The notes: a model not told the origin generated them from the sequence alone. DNA of 64,000 nucleotides from Metaphire vulgaris (GCA_018105865.1 CM030845.1:7025890-7089889), one strand, 5' to 3'; numbered from the stretch's first letter, positions 48,539 to 61,120 are shown. Translations and numbers: made by a program.

Positions 48539-50594
48539 ATGATATGTGCTACGATGTGTGGACTGATACACCGGTACTTCAGTTTGTTCAGTTAGAGTGC
48601 GCATTTCTACATCCTGTTTACATGGGAGTAGCGACCACCCATGATTACCTTTAAATGAGTTGAAATAGCGTTCAAACTTGACTGACGTTCACCTGCAGTC
48701 TATCATAAGACTTTCTGTGTTGAACTTACAGCCAGATTTCAGACAGTTAGTAGTCTTATTAAGTAAGCACGAATGTGTGTGAATAGTTAGGACAGAGATT
48801 AGGCCTATGAGTTTGTTCTGTAGTATATAATATGAAATATGTAGTGTATCTGTTAGAGTTTTGTTGTAACGAGCGTAGCTGATAATGTTTCATGCATTTG
48901 CAGCCCATCACAAAGCTTGAGGCGCCTAATTTGGTTTGTACAACCCGATGAGTTGTAAAATTCTTAACACCAACACTTTCTTGAGTGTCGGTGTGTCATT
49001 TGAATGACAAAGCAGGTGTTACAGTAAACACAGGCTCAGGAACTTCTTCCAGTGAATTTCTTCACATTTGCAGCATTCACTGTTCTGTCAGCAATAATTA
49101 AACTTATCGGTGGTAAAGTAAAACATTAGCAATTGTAGAGCTTGTGGATGCAAATTATATTCACGAAAATCGATTTTGCCATTTGACTTTTTGCACCCCA
49201 GAAAGCCGTGCGCATTATACTCCTATATGCATTATACTTGATATTTTACGGTATTTGTGATCACATTAAATTTACATGAAAAATATTGTTTAGAAAAATT
49301 CTGTATTGTTTCACATGAAACCAATGCATTTTTAAATTTTACAATAGTATCTCTATGTTCTGTTTTATGAGTTGTTGTTTTGATATTATAAATATTTTAG
49401 TTGAAGAGCTTGATCTCCCTTAATGTGACTTTTATGATTAGACTTGCCAAAACTATAAACAGCATTCTTTCCTTTGCTATAATCACCAGTTTGTTGGCAT
49501 GAAAAGTTTGTGGACCGAGGTAATTGAGGTATTTACCGGTACTTTTAAAAGTGTTACAGTGACTGACCAAAACCCTTATGTTATTGCTCTTCACCTGTGT
49601 CGTATTTTTCTTACTGTATTCTATTCTGGATATCTTTCAACTTATTCAGCAAACACTGCATTTAGGTTCTATATTTATGTCCGTCTAAATTGTGACAATT
49701 CTATTCAGTTTCTGCCTTTGTGGTTTATGCAAGAAACTGCGCGATGACATACACAACCGAGATGCGTTAACAGTATGAAAAGTGGCTGTAATAGATTGGA
49801 AGCATATTATTCGTCTACAATTTATTACTTTAGAGGAATTAAATTTATGCACAGGTGGCATTTAGTTTTTGCCTGTGTGTTTGAATTTTGTTATGTCTGT
49901 GTCTTTGTCGGAGCCAAATATTTTGCTATGTCTGTGTCAGAGCCAAATATTTGCTACTTGTGCAGCTGTCCAGTGTCGGAGTCTCTCTCTCTGTAACGCT
50001 TTCAAGGCCAAAATTTGATATGATTGGTAGATCATAATTTTTAAGCCATTGTAGCTGTGTATTGTTGTGTAATGCTAGCTAGCATTTAATTTATTGCATA
50101 GAGTTGGGGCTATGTTCTCCGACAACCAGTTTTGTGTCTTGCATTGCTTCTTTTCTGACCAGTGTTTTGTGTTTTTAGCAGTGGGTTAAAATCCTAGGTG
50201 TGCGTTCTTCTGGAACTTCTGTTATGAACATTTCACAAAAAGCATCTGTCTCAAAACCAGCTCTGAAAATGCACCTAATTACAATGACTTTCTTGTTTGG
50301 ATATTTTTCTTCTAGATGCACTGCAGGTTGACTACGTCGGCGATCATGGACCTCCGTTTCCGTCTGTCTTTTGAATATTATGAGCTATAAAAACATAACA
50401 TTATATAGGAGTTTAGTAAATCTTTCCATGTAGTTTTGCATCTGTAAATGATTTATTTTTATGGATTGATTTGATGGTGGAATGCATGTTTAAAAACAAA
50501 TTTGAGCCTCTTTACAATATTTGCAAATGTAGTACAGCTTGTCAATGATTCATTCAGTGTTTCTTCTTATTTGAAACTGTCCCCTTGGCCGACT
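48539..50594. other. AT-rich, repeat-poor unique region
   Basis: One of the longest stretches without a recognised element. Several 60-80 residue ORFs (for example 49499-49747) lack any motif I know. It could hold a long UTR or a non-coding RNA, but nothing supports that. Confidence 0.35.
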
Positions 50595-50812
50595 CAGTGG
50601 CGTAGCCACGGGGTTGTTTGAGGTTGTTCCAAAAAAAACCCATTTCAAAAAATCTGACCAACACAATTTAGGGAAATGCATTGACCTTTGGTTCGAGGAG
50701 GGGTAGTGGGTGGGTGGGGGGTCGCCCGCGGCACCCGCTGGTGTTCAGTTGCATACTGCATAGTGCCCCCAGTTAACAACCCCACTTTGCATAAGCTGGT
50801 TATGCCACTTTT
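50595..50812. mobile_element. MITE, family D
   Basis: CAGTGGCGTAGCCACGG left and GGTTATGCCACTT right; flanks GGCCGACT and GGCCGTTG match 6 of 8. Confidence 0.7.
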
Positions 50813-51021
50813 GGCCGTTGCTATGTATTGAGTGGACCAGCCGGGGTAGTAAGTATGCAGTGACCAGAAATTACTCCTACAAATACCAAACTGCTAAATT
50901 GTGCTAATCACCCTTCATTCTTGGAACCTGCAAGCTTCAATGCTAATGCTTTGGGACATGAATTTCAGCAGCCTTCCTTCCACTCCTCACTCTGCCTTCT
51001 TCTGCTCCTGCGTCTATAGAA

Positions 51022-51241
51022 CAGTGGCGTAGCCAAGGGGAGGGGATAATGGGATGGGGGGTTAAACCCCCTCCTTTGGTTGTCCGACCAATAATTTTTT
51101 TATTACGTATTATTGTATTAGTATTCTGATACCCGTAAAATTCACTTATCAAGCGCAAAATAATAGTTGACGATCTGCAGTGTATTTTTTGCTTGTCAGA
51201 ATTTTTCGATGCCCCTTCGGGAAATCCTGGCTACGCCACTG
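51022..51241. mobile_element. MITE, family D
   Basis: CAGTGGCGTAGCCAAGG and CTGGCTACGCCACTG ends, perfect 8-bp duplication CTATAGAA. Confidence 0.94.
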
Positions 51242-51416
51242 CTATAGAAAAACCATTGAAGCAGACCAGGACGCACACGATTGCGTCACAAAGATGCTGT
51301 CAAAGTAAAATATTTTAAAATTTCCCTCCAGTTTTTAAAAAGATTTATCAGCAGGCCTAGATGACCTCTCTCTCTCGGTACAAACAGTCATCTGACTTTA
51401 GGAATGTGATATTAAT

Positions 51417-51567
51417 CAGGGGCGCCCACAGATGGAGGAAGGGGAGCAAGTGCTTCCTAAAAAATCTAGGGGGGAAGAAATTTCCCCCTGAGTTTTGGTA
51501 TCACGACAGAGTAGCACAGGGAAGGGGGAAGCTGCTTCCAGCAGCCAGGGGTGGATGGGCGCCCCTG
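51417..51567. mobile_element. MITE with CAGGGGCGCCCACAGATGG ends
   Basis: Right end GATGGGCGCCCCTG, perfect 8-bp duplication ATATTAAT. 151 bp, non-coding. Confidence 0.92.
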
Positions 51568-52088
51568 ATATTAATTAAAATGGAACTGAAAACGGAGTTG
51601 GATAAGAGTTGACATGTCACTTAAATCAACTCTGCAGACTGCTCCAGAAATTGGATAGACCGCGTGTATCGGAAGAAATGTTTGCCCGATGACGCTCGAT
51701 GTTCTGTCGGCAACTCGAGACATACCTGTAGACTCTAGAGCGACATTACGAGCGTTTAAATGACAGCGAAGCAATCAAACGGTGTGTAGATGTTGATCGG
51801 TCTGTCATCATAAAAGGCGGCCTATAGGCTACAGGCCTGCTTTATGCCCCATCGACTCCCGAGTAGAGCGTTGACGGATGGCAGCCAGGAGGAGTCACTG
51901 GTAGAAGGGTTGAAAAAAGGCGCTCATTCGCCTCGTCACCGACCGATTTCCGGCTGACTGGAGTCAATTTCGACTGGCATTCCGGCGCACCATAAGATAT
52001 TCGGCTGGCGGAAGCGAATCTGAATGAGGGTATATGTGCAATGTAATGTAATGTAACATTTGTATAGCGCCTCATATTTTACTCAAAG

Positions 52089-52131
<43 letters not shown>

Positions 52132-53504
52132 TACTAAAACAATATTTTCAATTGCTAGGCATTTAGAAATTTATCAAAAAATTTAAAAATAGCTTGCTAT
52201 CTTTACTATGGGGCGTAGGGCTGCACACTTGTGGTCCTACACTACTTCGAAATATTCTCTGGCGAAATCGTACCGATGGCGCCCCCTGAAAAATAAAACT
52301 TTTCAACTCCAGAAATTCTTCACAAGTAAAAAAGGTCGTCGCCACCTATTTCCTTATTTCACTTGATAATTATACCTATAGCAACCAAAAAAGGTCGTCA
52401 TCACTTATCGATGCGAGCTTCCCGCATAATGCCCTTTGCCACCCTGACCAAAAGCCCGATTTTGGCGCCCGGGGGCATATGCCCCCTTCCCCCTAACTAC
52501 GTCACTTTTGACGAAGTCAGCCTTCGAGTCTTTAAATGAACTCTTGCACAGAAATTTTCTAAATGTCGTCTTGGAGGAAACGTCTGCATTAACGGATGAT
52601 TTTGTGAGTTTAATTTTGGTCGCAACGATCGACTATCTTCTTGAATTTGGTCACCGTTCAGCAGTGCGCGGTGGAAGGCGCTATAGGCCTATCGAGTATC
52701 GTCCCGTTACAAGACCCGGACACTGACAGATCTGTGTTCCGCACGAACTAGCGTCGATTTAACTTCGGCAAACACTTAAAAATTTGAAAACGCCGTAGCG
52801 ACAAGTTTTCTACCAGACTTTCAAAAAAGTTCTTTCAAAATGGAATTTATACAAAGCTGTAAGCAAATACAGGTGAATTTGCACAGCTTAGGCCTATATT
52901 GTATAGGTGAATCTTATTTGGTTCGATTAGGTAGAGAAAATAATTACGCTGGCAATGCTGAATAGGTTTCCATTGAATAATTGTGATTCCAAAAAATTGA
53001 AAGATTCACGCTTTACACCTGCCATGGGCTTAGCGACTGTATTTTTCATTACGCAAACGCTTTAACATAGACTAACTGAAAATAACACAGTAAAAAATAT
53101 AATGCAACGCCCTGATCCGTACACTGAAAAGGCTAGACGTCGTAAGGCCATGAGCAGCTGCAAAGCTAGATGCACGGGGCGGCGGCGGGGGCCGCGGGGC
53201 CCATCGTCCCATTACGTATATAGGCTATACGTTAGACCATGTTCTCTGATTGTGACTATTAAACAGGATCTTCTAAACCTGTATACGCTGAAAATCTCGT
53301 GGTTCCGCAAAAGGAATCTTGAAATTCGCATACTTCACTATTTATCAAAAACTTTACGACTTTCCCTCTTATTCGGAATAACTGATGCAGACTTAGGCCT
53401 ACTGATGCCAATCTTACATCAGACCGAGATTCTTGCATGTTTCGTATATTGGCAGCTGGATTCCAGCAATCCTGATGATTGCGGTTTACCAGAGTATCTG
53501 TGGC
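51568..53504. other. Unassigned region with an (AT)n array
   Basis: (AT)n at about 52092-52128. About 52256-52506 looks like a decayed family D MITE (AAGTAAAAAAGGTCGTC, right end CTACGTCACTTTTG). No gene recognised. Confidence 0.45.
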
Positions 53505-53723
53505 CAGGGGCGTAGCCAGGAATTTGATTGGATGGCTGTGGTGGTATTTATTTAGGGGGTATATAGGCCTATTGTTATATATTATATGATATTATATATA
53601 TAACATATATGTTATATATGTAGGCCCTATATACAGTATATGCTATAGGTCTATACTGATTTTTTTTGGGGGGGGGGTATATTGTGATGTATATACAGAT
53701 ATACCCCCGTCGCTAAGCCTCTG
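53505..53723. mobile_element. MITE, family E
   Basis: CAGGGGCGTAGCCAGGAATT and GTCGCTAAGCCTCTG ends, perfect 8-bp duplication TCTGTGGC. Interior is TATA-rich. Confidence 0.93.
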
Positions 53724-54309
53724 TCTGTGGCTCGCCTCCGTTTTATTCAATCTCTAAATCACATCCCATTCATCCTTGGTGCCATTAATTTAGGTTGTAT
53801 GCATATATTTAGGCCTATCAGCTCTATGCCGATAACACTCTGCTATTGCGTTCCTTTGTGCAGCCTTCGTTTTAAACATCAACCGCTTAAACGTCGTTTT
53901 TGTCAACACCGGCCTATAGGGGCCTACATCGTTTAACCTTGTTTCTATAAATAAACAAAGTACCAATCTTAATATTTTTAATCGCAAGACTTCTTTAGCG
54001 CCATTATAATAATGCATCTGCACAGGTCGATGCCATATAAGGTCGCTTAAAAGTGAAAATCATAGCAAAAAATCATGTCCCTGGTATTTCCTGGTTGAAA
54101 GAAATCCTACGTAGGCCTATATCATACAAAAGATTTTAGATTTTCACTTAATATATTAAGTGGAATGAGACAGTAATGTAACATATATAATTAATGATCC
54201 AAGTAATTTTAGTCAAGAGATGTAATTGTACTGTTGTCGGTTTCCATCTTTGGACCTCCTGTCTTTCATATCGTCTTTTCATTGACCTTCTCCTCTCCTT
54301 ATTCAGGTA
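53724..54309. other. Unassigned region
   Basis: Includes an inverted SINE tail (TTCTTTAGCGCCATTATAAT near 53992). No gene. Confidence 0.45.
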
Positions 54310-54501
54310 CAGGGGTGTATAGCCAGGAATTTGATTTGGGGTATAGATTTGGGAGGGGCTATATATTGTTATATATCATATATAATATATAATATATATA
54401 TATGTTATATATACTGTATATATATTTACTGTTTTGGGAGGGTGGGGGTATATATATATATCAATATACTATTACAATATACCCACGTGACTTCGCCTCT
54501 G
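54310..54501. mobile_element. MITE, family E
   Basis: CAGGGGTGTATAGCCAGG and GTGACTTCGCCTCTG ends; flanks TTCAGGTA and TTCAGGTT match 7 of 8. Confidence 0.87.
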
Positions 54502-55417
54502 TTCAGGTTCCATGTAAGCCTATTTCTACGTTAGCGACTATATGGTCTCCCTGTTCTCTCTGTTGTTCGTAGTCTGCACGAGTTCTAATTCTGTGTTTAC
54601 TTCTTTTACGTCGGTCAGTGGACTGCTAAGATGTATCATATTTTTGTCTTTCTCTTCATCTTTTTTGCCTTCGACTTTTCCTGCAGTTACCAGGCTGGTT
54701 TTCTATTCCGTCCTTAATTGCTCGTTATATGCATGCCCAAAAATTGAAGCCGTCTCTTCTGTATGGCAGACAAGTTCAAGTAGAAGCTTAGCCTTCGCAG
54801 TTCAGTGTCGAAATTCTGCGCTCACATTCGTGACCTAAATAAAGGCTGTCTTCTACTACTACTGTATAGTTCTAACTTTAAATTCTTTCGCTGTTGTAGG
54901 CTATACTTCAAATATAGTTCGCTCGCTATTGTAGGCCTATATACAACCATTGAATTTTTCGTGAAATAAAATCCGTCGGTGACCTCAATCGGCTCCAGAA
55001 ACGTATTGTTGCCACCAGACACGGCTGCAGACCGTTAGCGAACGCTTTCGCACCACAGACATAGGCCTAGCTAATAAAATTTACGAGCGCGTCTTTTATG
55101 ATCTCGTAGCACGCACAAGCACGAGAACCCGTGCTTTTACACCCCTACAGACACTCGCTGGCTGACTGGCTGCCATCGGAACGTGTAATATTCTACGGCA
55201 GACGATCGCCGAATGTGTGTTTTCAAATATAAACTATAGAGCACAATATGTCATGCATGCAACAATTTGCGGCGTAATTAGCTGTTTGGTCAGACAGCGC
55301 GTCAAAGAAATCACGGAATGTGGCACAATTTAAATAATAACGAGAAAGTCTGGAATGCGATAAATGCATTAATGCCCAATATAAATTAACTCGACGAAGA
55401 AAGCTACGGTGAAAATT
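54502..55417. other. Unassigned region
   Basis: ORF 54542-54838 has no recognisable domain. No RNA gene or element end seen. Confidence 0.4.
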
Positions 55418-55837
55418 CAGGGGCGGCGCTGGGGGTGGGTGGGTCCGCGGACAGGGGCACACGAGAAAATCGTGCAAATCCACAGAGAAATTTTGTTTTT
55501 CTTGGGGGGAGAGGGGTAGTCTTAGCCGGGTCTTGGTTGTGCAGATTGCATTAGACCCACCTGGCCAAAAAAACCAGCGCCGCCTCCAGGGATGTCATTT
55601 GGGGGGCAGGGGGGCATTTGCCTCCCTGATTTTGAGGGAAAAATTTTTTTGCCAATGTTTGTGTTATTTTAGATTTTACACGCCCTAAAGGAGTGCTTGA
55701 TGATGTTAAGTAACCGTGAAAATTGGCTGACAAGCAAAAAAAAGGTCGTCATCTTTTTCGCAAACTTGTAACTTGTCACGTCGAAAGTGTTTTGCCCCCC
55801 CCTGAAAACAGTGAAATGACGTCTCTGGCCGCCTCTG
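55418..55837. mobile_element. MITE, family F, interrupted by another MITE
   Basis: Left CAGGGGCGGCGCTGGG, right CAGCGCCGCCTCTG once the insertion at 55587-55827 is removed. Flanks GGTGAAAATT and GGTGAAATT fit a target duplication with one slipped A. Confidence 0.82.
55587..55827. mobile_element. MITE nested in family F element
   Basis: CAGGGATGTCATTTGGGG and GAAATGACGTCTCTG ends, perfect 8-bp duplication GCCGCCTC that comes from the host element. Confidence 0.9.
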
Positions 55838-57387
55838 GGTGAAATTAAGAACTTTGGCAGTATCCACGGTCTCTGTACACTGACCAAAACAATCATTCCC
55901 GCTCTCTCCAACACTGATTAGCTTAATTTCTGTCGCTTGTCTTTGAGTTTGCCATCTTGCGGCCACACAAGTTTTTCGTTGCTTTGTCTATAGCCTGTCT
56001 CGCTGTCTCCCACCGACTGATGTAGTTTATGGATTGACCTGGTTTGTCGCGGCTACGACTTGGGAGTGCCATCGATTGGTGCCTCAAGGTATTAGAAATG
56101 GTGCTATAAAAATGCAGATTCACAATAGGCCTAATTGCTATTAATTATAATAAATTGAATTTGCACCTCGTCAATGGTAGCAAAACGTCGGAGCTTTTGA
56201 CAGTTTGACCAAGGACCACATGCTTCGAGAACCTACGTGTGGTCGGTGTACTCGCTAGACTTAACGGCGACGTATAGGCCTATTATTATAATCTTCTATT
56301 CTCTGGACATTCTCTTGCACAATGCCGCCGACTTTCGTGAGAATAAAAAGACTCACGATCTGACAGCTCATTAACGCAACAGCTTAGAGTCTTAGACGCG
56401 TTTTAATAACGGGATCAGACAGAATGCGAACAGCTCTCGAGTATAGAGAGATTAAGCTTAGGCGTATACGGCCAGAGACGTCTATACATGTACGAGGAAA
56501 TAGCTGTGCTCTGAAGAGACGCGTCAGACATCGAAGCGATCTTTGCTTTCCTGGTTCGCGTCACGTCTCAGCCTACGACGCCGGAAGTTGCATGTATATT
56601 AGACCGGTGCGAGATCGCTTAACAAAAATATGCAGTGCTAGAACACGATGACAGAAGAATAAAATACGCATTCGTAAAATCAATCAAGTTGCACAATATA
56701 GCGATTACAGCGAGGTCCTCCAGTTGGCTGTTCGTCACTCGGGAGTGACATGAGTGAAGTGGTTGCCAATTGCCTTTCTCACAGACAGTTAGAGGTCATC
56801 AACTTGTCATCAAGGTCGCTACGCAGTGTTTAGGGTCAGATTCGAACCCACTACACTCCGATTGCACGACAAGAATCTTATCACCACTCCGCCGTCTCAT
56901 CTGCACCAGGGCCGTCATTTCATTGTTTTCCAGGTGGCAAGACTTTAGACTGCAAGGCAGGCAGTATTTTTAAAAGTATCTATGCAGTATGCAAATTGGT
57001 TTTTGTCCATAGTATACATGCTATACATATGTACGATGCTACATAGTAAATATCAGAGATTGTAATAAAATTATAAAAACAATTGAGAACACAATGAATT
57101 TTTTTAAACACAAAAATTCGCGAAAACTTTTTCCATAAACATCAGGGAGGAAATGGCCCCTGCACCCCGAAATAACGTCTCTGATCTGCACATCTAGTTT
57201 TGGATCGATAAATTCGATCAAGTTGTGCTAGCATTTAACTCAGTAAGTTTGCATTTCAAGTCCGTCGGTAAAAGTGCAAAAATAACGTGCTAACTTACTT
57301 AGAGCCAAGCGTGAATTCGGTCCCGCTTACAATAATAAGAATAGGAAGCCCCTCCATTTTCAAATGATTACCTTTATCGCCTTGATG
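55838..57387. other. Unassigned region with a minus-strand SINE
   Basis: A minus-strand tRNA-like head lies at about 56838-56905 (B box GGTTCGAATC, A-box-like GGCGGAGTGG), with SINE tail pieces at 56010-56115. The remainder shows no gene. Confidence 0.5.
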
Positions 57388-57712
57388 CAGTGGCGTAGCC
57401 AAGGGGGCGGGGGTTTGGGGGTTAAAACCCTCTTGGCTGGTCGCAGTGTAGGGAGAGAGATTTGAGGGTTAACCCCCTTGGCGGGGAAAAATTTGTTTAA
57501 TTTTTAATTTTTATTTCTTTGTCTTATGTAGGCCTATTTCAATTATGGAAGCATAATAATAGCTGACCGCCTCTTTATGTTTGTCATGACATTTCCGTGC
57601 TGCTGTTAATAGGCTACTGTAAAATCACGATAATGTTTTTTGTCAGAATTTTCCGAAGTTGGGAATCATGGGAACCACAACCCCACGTCGGAAAATCCTG
57701 GCTACGCCACTG
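57388..57712. mobile_element. MITE, family D
   Basis: CAGTGGCGTAGCCAAGG and CTGGCTACGCCACTG ends; flanks CCTTGATG and CCTAGATG match 7 of 8. Confidence 0.9.
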
Positions 57713-57944
57713 CCTAGATGACTATACAGTGAATACAATGAAACAACCGTTGTCTGATATTGTTGTCTGATATTCACCTCTGTACATTCCTCCCCCGTCA
57801 CTAATGCCTGATTTTCTTACATCCTATATCGGTCTACCGGTTATTGCAGCCTTGTTCGCGCCAACTCTAGGCCGCTTTTCCCGTCAGCGTGACGGCAATG
57901 ATACAGCATCTGAAAGAGACTTGTTTGTTACGGTGGCGTAAGGC

Positions 57945-58222
57945 CAGTGGCGTAACGCGGGGGAGGGCACTTTGGAGACAGCCCCCGGGCCCCGGGAGAG
58001 GGGGCCCCGAAGAGTGATATTTTAAATTTTTTATTTACCGGTCAATACGTACTATAAACGATGTGATGACCTTTTTTGCACGTCAACACTATAAACGATG
58101 TTAGACGATTTTTTTGCTCCTCAATATTATAATCGTTGAGGACCTTTTTTTGCTCGTCAGCCACTGGGACCCCAATATCAAGGATGCCCCCCCGGGCCCC
58201 CAAAAGTCACGCTACGCCACTG
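57945..58222. mobile_element. MITE, family D
   Basis: CAGTGGCGTAACGCGG and CACGCTACGCCACTG ends; flanks CGTAAGGC and GGTCAGGC match 6 of 8. Shares TTTTTTGC(T/A)CGTCA blocks with the copy at 19631. Confidence 0.82.
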
Positions 58223-58618
58223 GGTCAGGCCTAGACCGACTGAATCCGATTTTCTTTGGTCCGATACTCTGAAATCGCTGATCTGAGACGCGATTCTAAG
58301 CGCAAGACGGTATACCCTTGATTGCCCCATGCGACGCTTTTCTGGTCCGTGAAGACTCTTTGCATAGAATGACCTTGCCTGACCGACCTCAACCTTTTTG
58401 ACGGATAGCTATGTCAAATATAGACTGACTAGGCGTCCAAGAACGAGCTGCTACTGTGGTACTACTTTCGAAAGAATCGCTATATTTAAATTTTAAATTC
58501 ACGAGACGTTATACTTAACAGATAAGCGAGATAGCATCATAGCACCCTATTAGACTAAACACAAAACACTATGCTACATCGCTATCCTGTTCGGTGGCGT
58601 TATCGCCGTTATTATCAC
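58223..58618. other. Unassigned region with a SINE tail
   Basis: GGCGTCCAAGAACGAGCTGC and ATCGCTATATTTAAA near 58432-58495 match the TTAC-tail SINE family. No gene. Confidence 0.5.
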
Positions 58619-58809
58619 CAGGGGCGGCGCTGGGTTTTGCTGACTGGGTGGGTCTAATGCAATATACACAACCAAGACCCGACCCAGACTACCCCTCCCC
58701 TCCCCCAAAATCAAAATTTTTCTGCGGATTTGCACGATTTGCTTGTGTGACCCTGCCCGAGGCTGGGTGGGTCCGGACCCGCGGACCCATCCCTCTAGCG
58801 CCGCCCCTG
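58619..58809. mobile_element. MITE, family F
   Basis: CAGGGGCGGCGCTGGG and CTAGCGCCGCCCCTG ends, perfect 8-bp duplication ATTATCAC. Confidence 0.94.
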
Positions 58810-59149
58810 ATTATCACCACTGTCACCGCCATTCGGGGAGGAAAAGACCAAGAGTCCAAGACCTCCTTGCAGAACCGACGAGAAACTTTATCGGGTGGGG
58901 GAGGGGTGATGTATGTGACTGCCGAAATGCTTTCATATAGTATAAAAGTCTGCAACAAATCTCAAGATGTAAATAAAATATTAGTCCACATTTTTCGGCC
59001 TTTAGACCCCCTTGGGGCGAGTTCACGACGCTCCCCCGAGCCTCTTGTCGGATTTGGAAAATCTGTCTCCTGTAGAAAAAACGGTGACCTCTGTTCCGTA
59101 ACCTTGGTAACGCTCGCATCTTTTGCAATTAATTTTACCTTATTGTGTT
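58810..59149. other. Unassigned spacer
   Basis: The long ORFs that run through here on both strands are partly made of the MITE to the left and show no domain. Confidence 0.5.
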
Positions 59150-59539
59150 CAGGGGCAGTGGCGTAGCGTGGGGCCCGGGGGCATGTTTGCCACGGGGGCC
59201 CCAAAGTTTCGTGCTGACGAGCAAAAAAAAAGGTCGTCAGCACGTTCATTTCTAGGATTATTAGGGTTAACCCTAACCTAACCCTAGCTTAGACCCCTCT
59301 TTGGCCCCCCCCCCCAGCCCGGGGCCCGGGGGGCAGTCAACAAAGTGCCCCCGCCCCCCCCCACGTTACGCCACTGTTCAGGGGCGTAGCGACGGGGATA
59401 TATCGGTATATATGCCCCAAATCAGGCTACCTTAAAAAATTTTATGTGCTTTTTAAGATGTTCAAAGTTTTTAAAGATCTATACCCACCAGATCACATTA
59501 TACCCCCACCCTCCAAAAAAATTCCTGGCTACGCCCCTG
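59150..59539. mobile_element. MITE, family E, interrupted by a family D MITE
   Basis: CAGGGGCGTAGCGACGG and CTGGCTACGCCCCTG ends, perfect 8-bp duplication ATTGTGTT (59142-59149 and 59540-59547). Its first six bases are split from the rest by the insertion at 59156-59376. Confidence 0.93.
59156..59376. mobile_element. Family D MITE nested in a family E MITE
   Basis: CAGTGGCGTAGCGTGG and CACGTTACGCCACTG ends, perfect 8-bp duplication TTCAGGGG made from the host element's own end. Confidence 0.95.
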
Positions 59540-59834
59540 ATTGTGTTGCCGTAATTATGTCTTGTTCGTCGTTTCTATTTCCTCTGCACGCTTGATTCAT
59601 CTCTTCGGTGATCTTGAGTTCGGTTATCGATAACGCACAGGTTTTTCTTCACGCGGGATTCCCAAGTGGGGCATGCATGTATCCTGTAATATGTTTCAAT
59701 AAATTGATCTGCAGGCTGGAATAATTAATTCGCCCTAGTGAGCGGCCAATTGTTGTAACAGCCTCAAGTTCCTCAACCGCCTCTTGTTCGTGTGTATTGA
59801 TTCCCACTGCTCGTTCCCAGTAATAAAAAAACTG
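59540..59834. other. Unassigned spacer before the minisatellite
   Basis: No gene or element end recognised. Confidence 0.45.
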
Positions 59835-60597
59835 ACCGACTGTTTTGCTTCAGAGCGGGGATTGATTGACCGACTGTTTTGCTTCAGAGCGGGGATTGAT
59901 TGACCGACTGTTTTGCTTCAGAGCGGGGATTGATTGACCGACTGTTTTGCTTCAGAGCGGGGATTGATTGACCGACTGTTTTGCTTCAGAGCGGGGATTG
60001 ATTGACCGACTGTTTTGCTTCAGAGCGGGGATTGATTGACCGACTGTTTTGCTTCAGAGCGGGGATTGATTGACCGACTGTTTTGCTTCAGAGCGGGGAT
60101 TGATTGACCGACTGTTTTGCTTCAGAGCGGGGATTGATTGACCGACTGTTTTGCTTCAGAGCGGGGATTGATTGACCGACTGTTTTGCTTCAGAGCGGGG
60201 ATTGATTGACCGACTGTTTTGCTTCAGAGCGGGGATTGATTGACCGACTGTTTTGCTTCAGAGCGGGGATTGATTGACCGACTGTTTTGCTTGATTGAGA
60301 GCGAGGATTGATTGACCGACTGTTTTGCTTCAGAGCGGGGATTGATTGACCGACTGTTTTGCTTCAGAGCGGGGATTGATTGACCGACTGTTTTGCTTCA
60401 GAGCGGGGATTGATTGACCGACTGTTTTGCTTCAGAGCGGGGATTGATTGACCGACTGTTTTGCTTCAGAGCGGGGATTGATTGACCGACTGTTTTGCTT
60501 CAGAGCGGGGATTGATTGACCGACTGTTTTGCTTCAGAGCGGGGATTGATTGACCGACTGTTTTGCTTCAGAGCGGGGATTGATTGACCGACTGTTG
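59835..60597. repeat. 34-bp minisatellite, about 22 units
   Basis: The unit ACCGACTGTTTTGCTTCAG + AGCGGGGATTGATTG repeats nearly without change. One unit near 60285-60313 has GATTGA in place of CA and GAGG for GGGG, making it 4 bp longer. A partial unit closes the array. The period is not a multiple of three and there are no spacers. Confidence 0.97.
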
Positions 60598-60639
60598 TGA
60601 CAACCGTTGTAAACACTATACGCGTTCGGGCGCCATGTC

Positions 60640-60799
60640 CAGTGGCGGCACCAGGATTTGCAAGTGGGGGGGCGGCGGCGTTGAGGTGGCAACTTCTAAG
60701 CATAGGGGAAGCTATTTTTCACAAATCAGCACAGACGGGGAAAATATCACCATCGACGGGGGGCCAGGCACGGCCACCGGGCTCCCCCGAGGAGACGCA
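60640..60799. mobile_element. Diverged family C MITE
   Basis: CAGTGGCGGCACCAGGATTT at the left; the right end is eroded. Flanks GCCATGTC and ACCATGTC match 7 of 8. It begins 43 bp after the minisatellite. Confidence 0.65.
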
Positions 60800-61023
60800 A
60801 CCATGTCAATCGTCGCTTCAGAATGACTGTCATCGGCGCTTTCGGGTTGTCATGCTGTTATGCATGACAGTCGGTTGCAGTTGCAGCGGCTGACCGTCAC
60901 GCATGCCCCGTTCTCTTCTTCTTTTATGCCTGGTTGGCTATAGCACTTTCGCTGCCGCGCTGTAAATTAGCGGCATTGATCGATACAGGTCAGGTGATCG
61001 ATTGTTCAATAATAATTTGCTCT

Positions 61024-61120
61024 CCCATATCAGGTAGTGGCTTCGTATAAAGAGAACATACGAGCTGTTAGTCGAATTTGATCATCTTTCAGCTAGATGT
61101 GAAAACTGCAGGTTTTCAAG
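61024..61120 (+). promoter_or_regulatory. Candidate TATA promoter and non-coding first exon
   Basis: CCATATCAGG (one mismatch from an SRF CArG box) lies 12 bp before TATAAAGA (61046). About 75 bp further, TTTTCAAG|GTAAGC is a strong splice donor. The arrangement fits a short 5' UTR exon of a plus-strand gene continuing beyond the window. Weak evidence. Confidence 0.25.

Noticed and set aside
49499..49747. 82-residue ORF as a gene
   Set aside because: No recognisable domain, splice context or homology; length is compatible with chance in AT-rich DNA.
58594..59166. 190-residue plus-strand ORF
   Set aside because: Its first third is a family F MITE and it ends in another MITE; no domain, and competing ORFs on the other strand are equally long.
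59835..60597. CRISPR-like regular array
   Set aside because: Direct 34-bp tandem units with no unique spacers, in an animal genome: a minisatellite.
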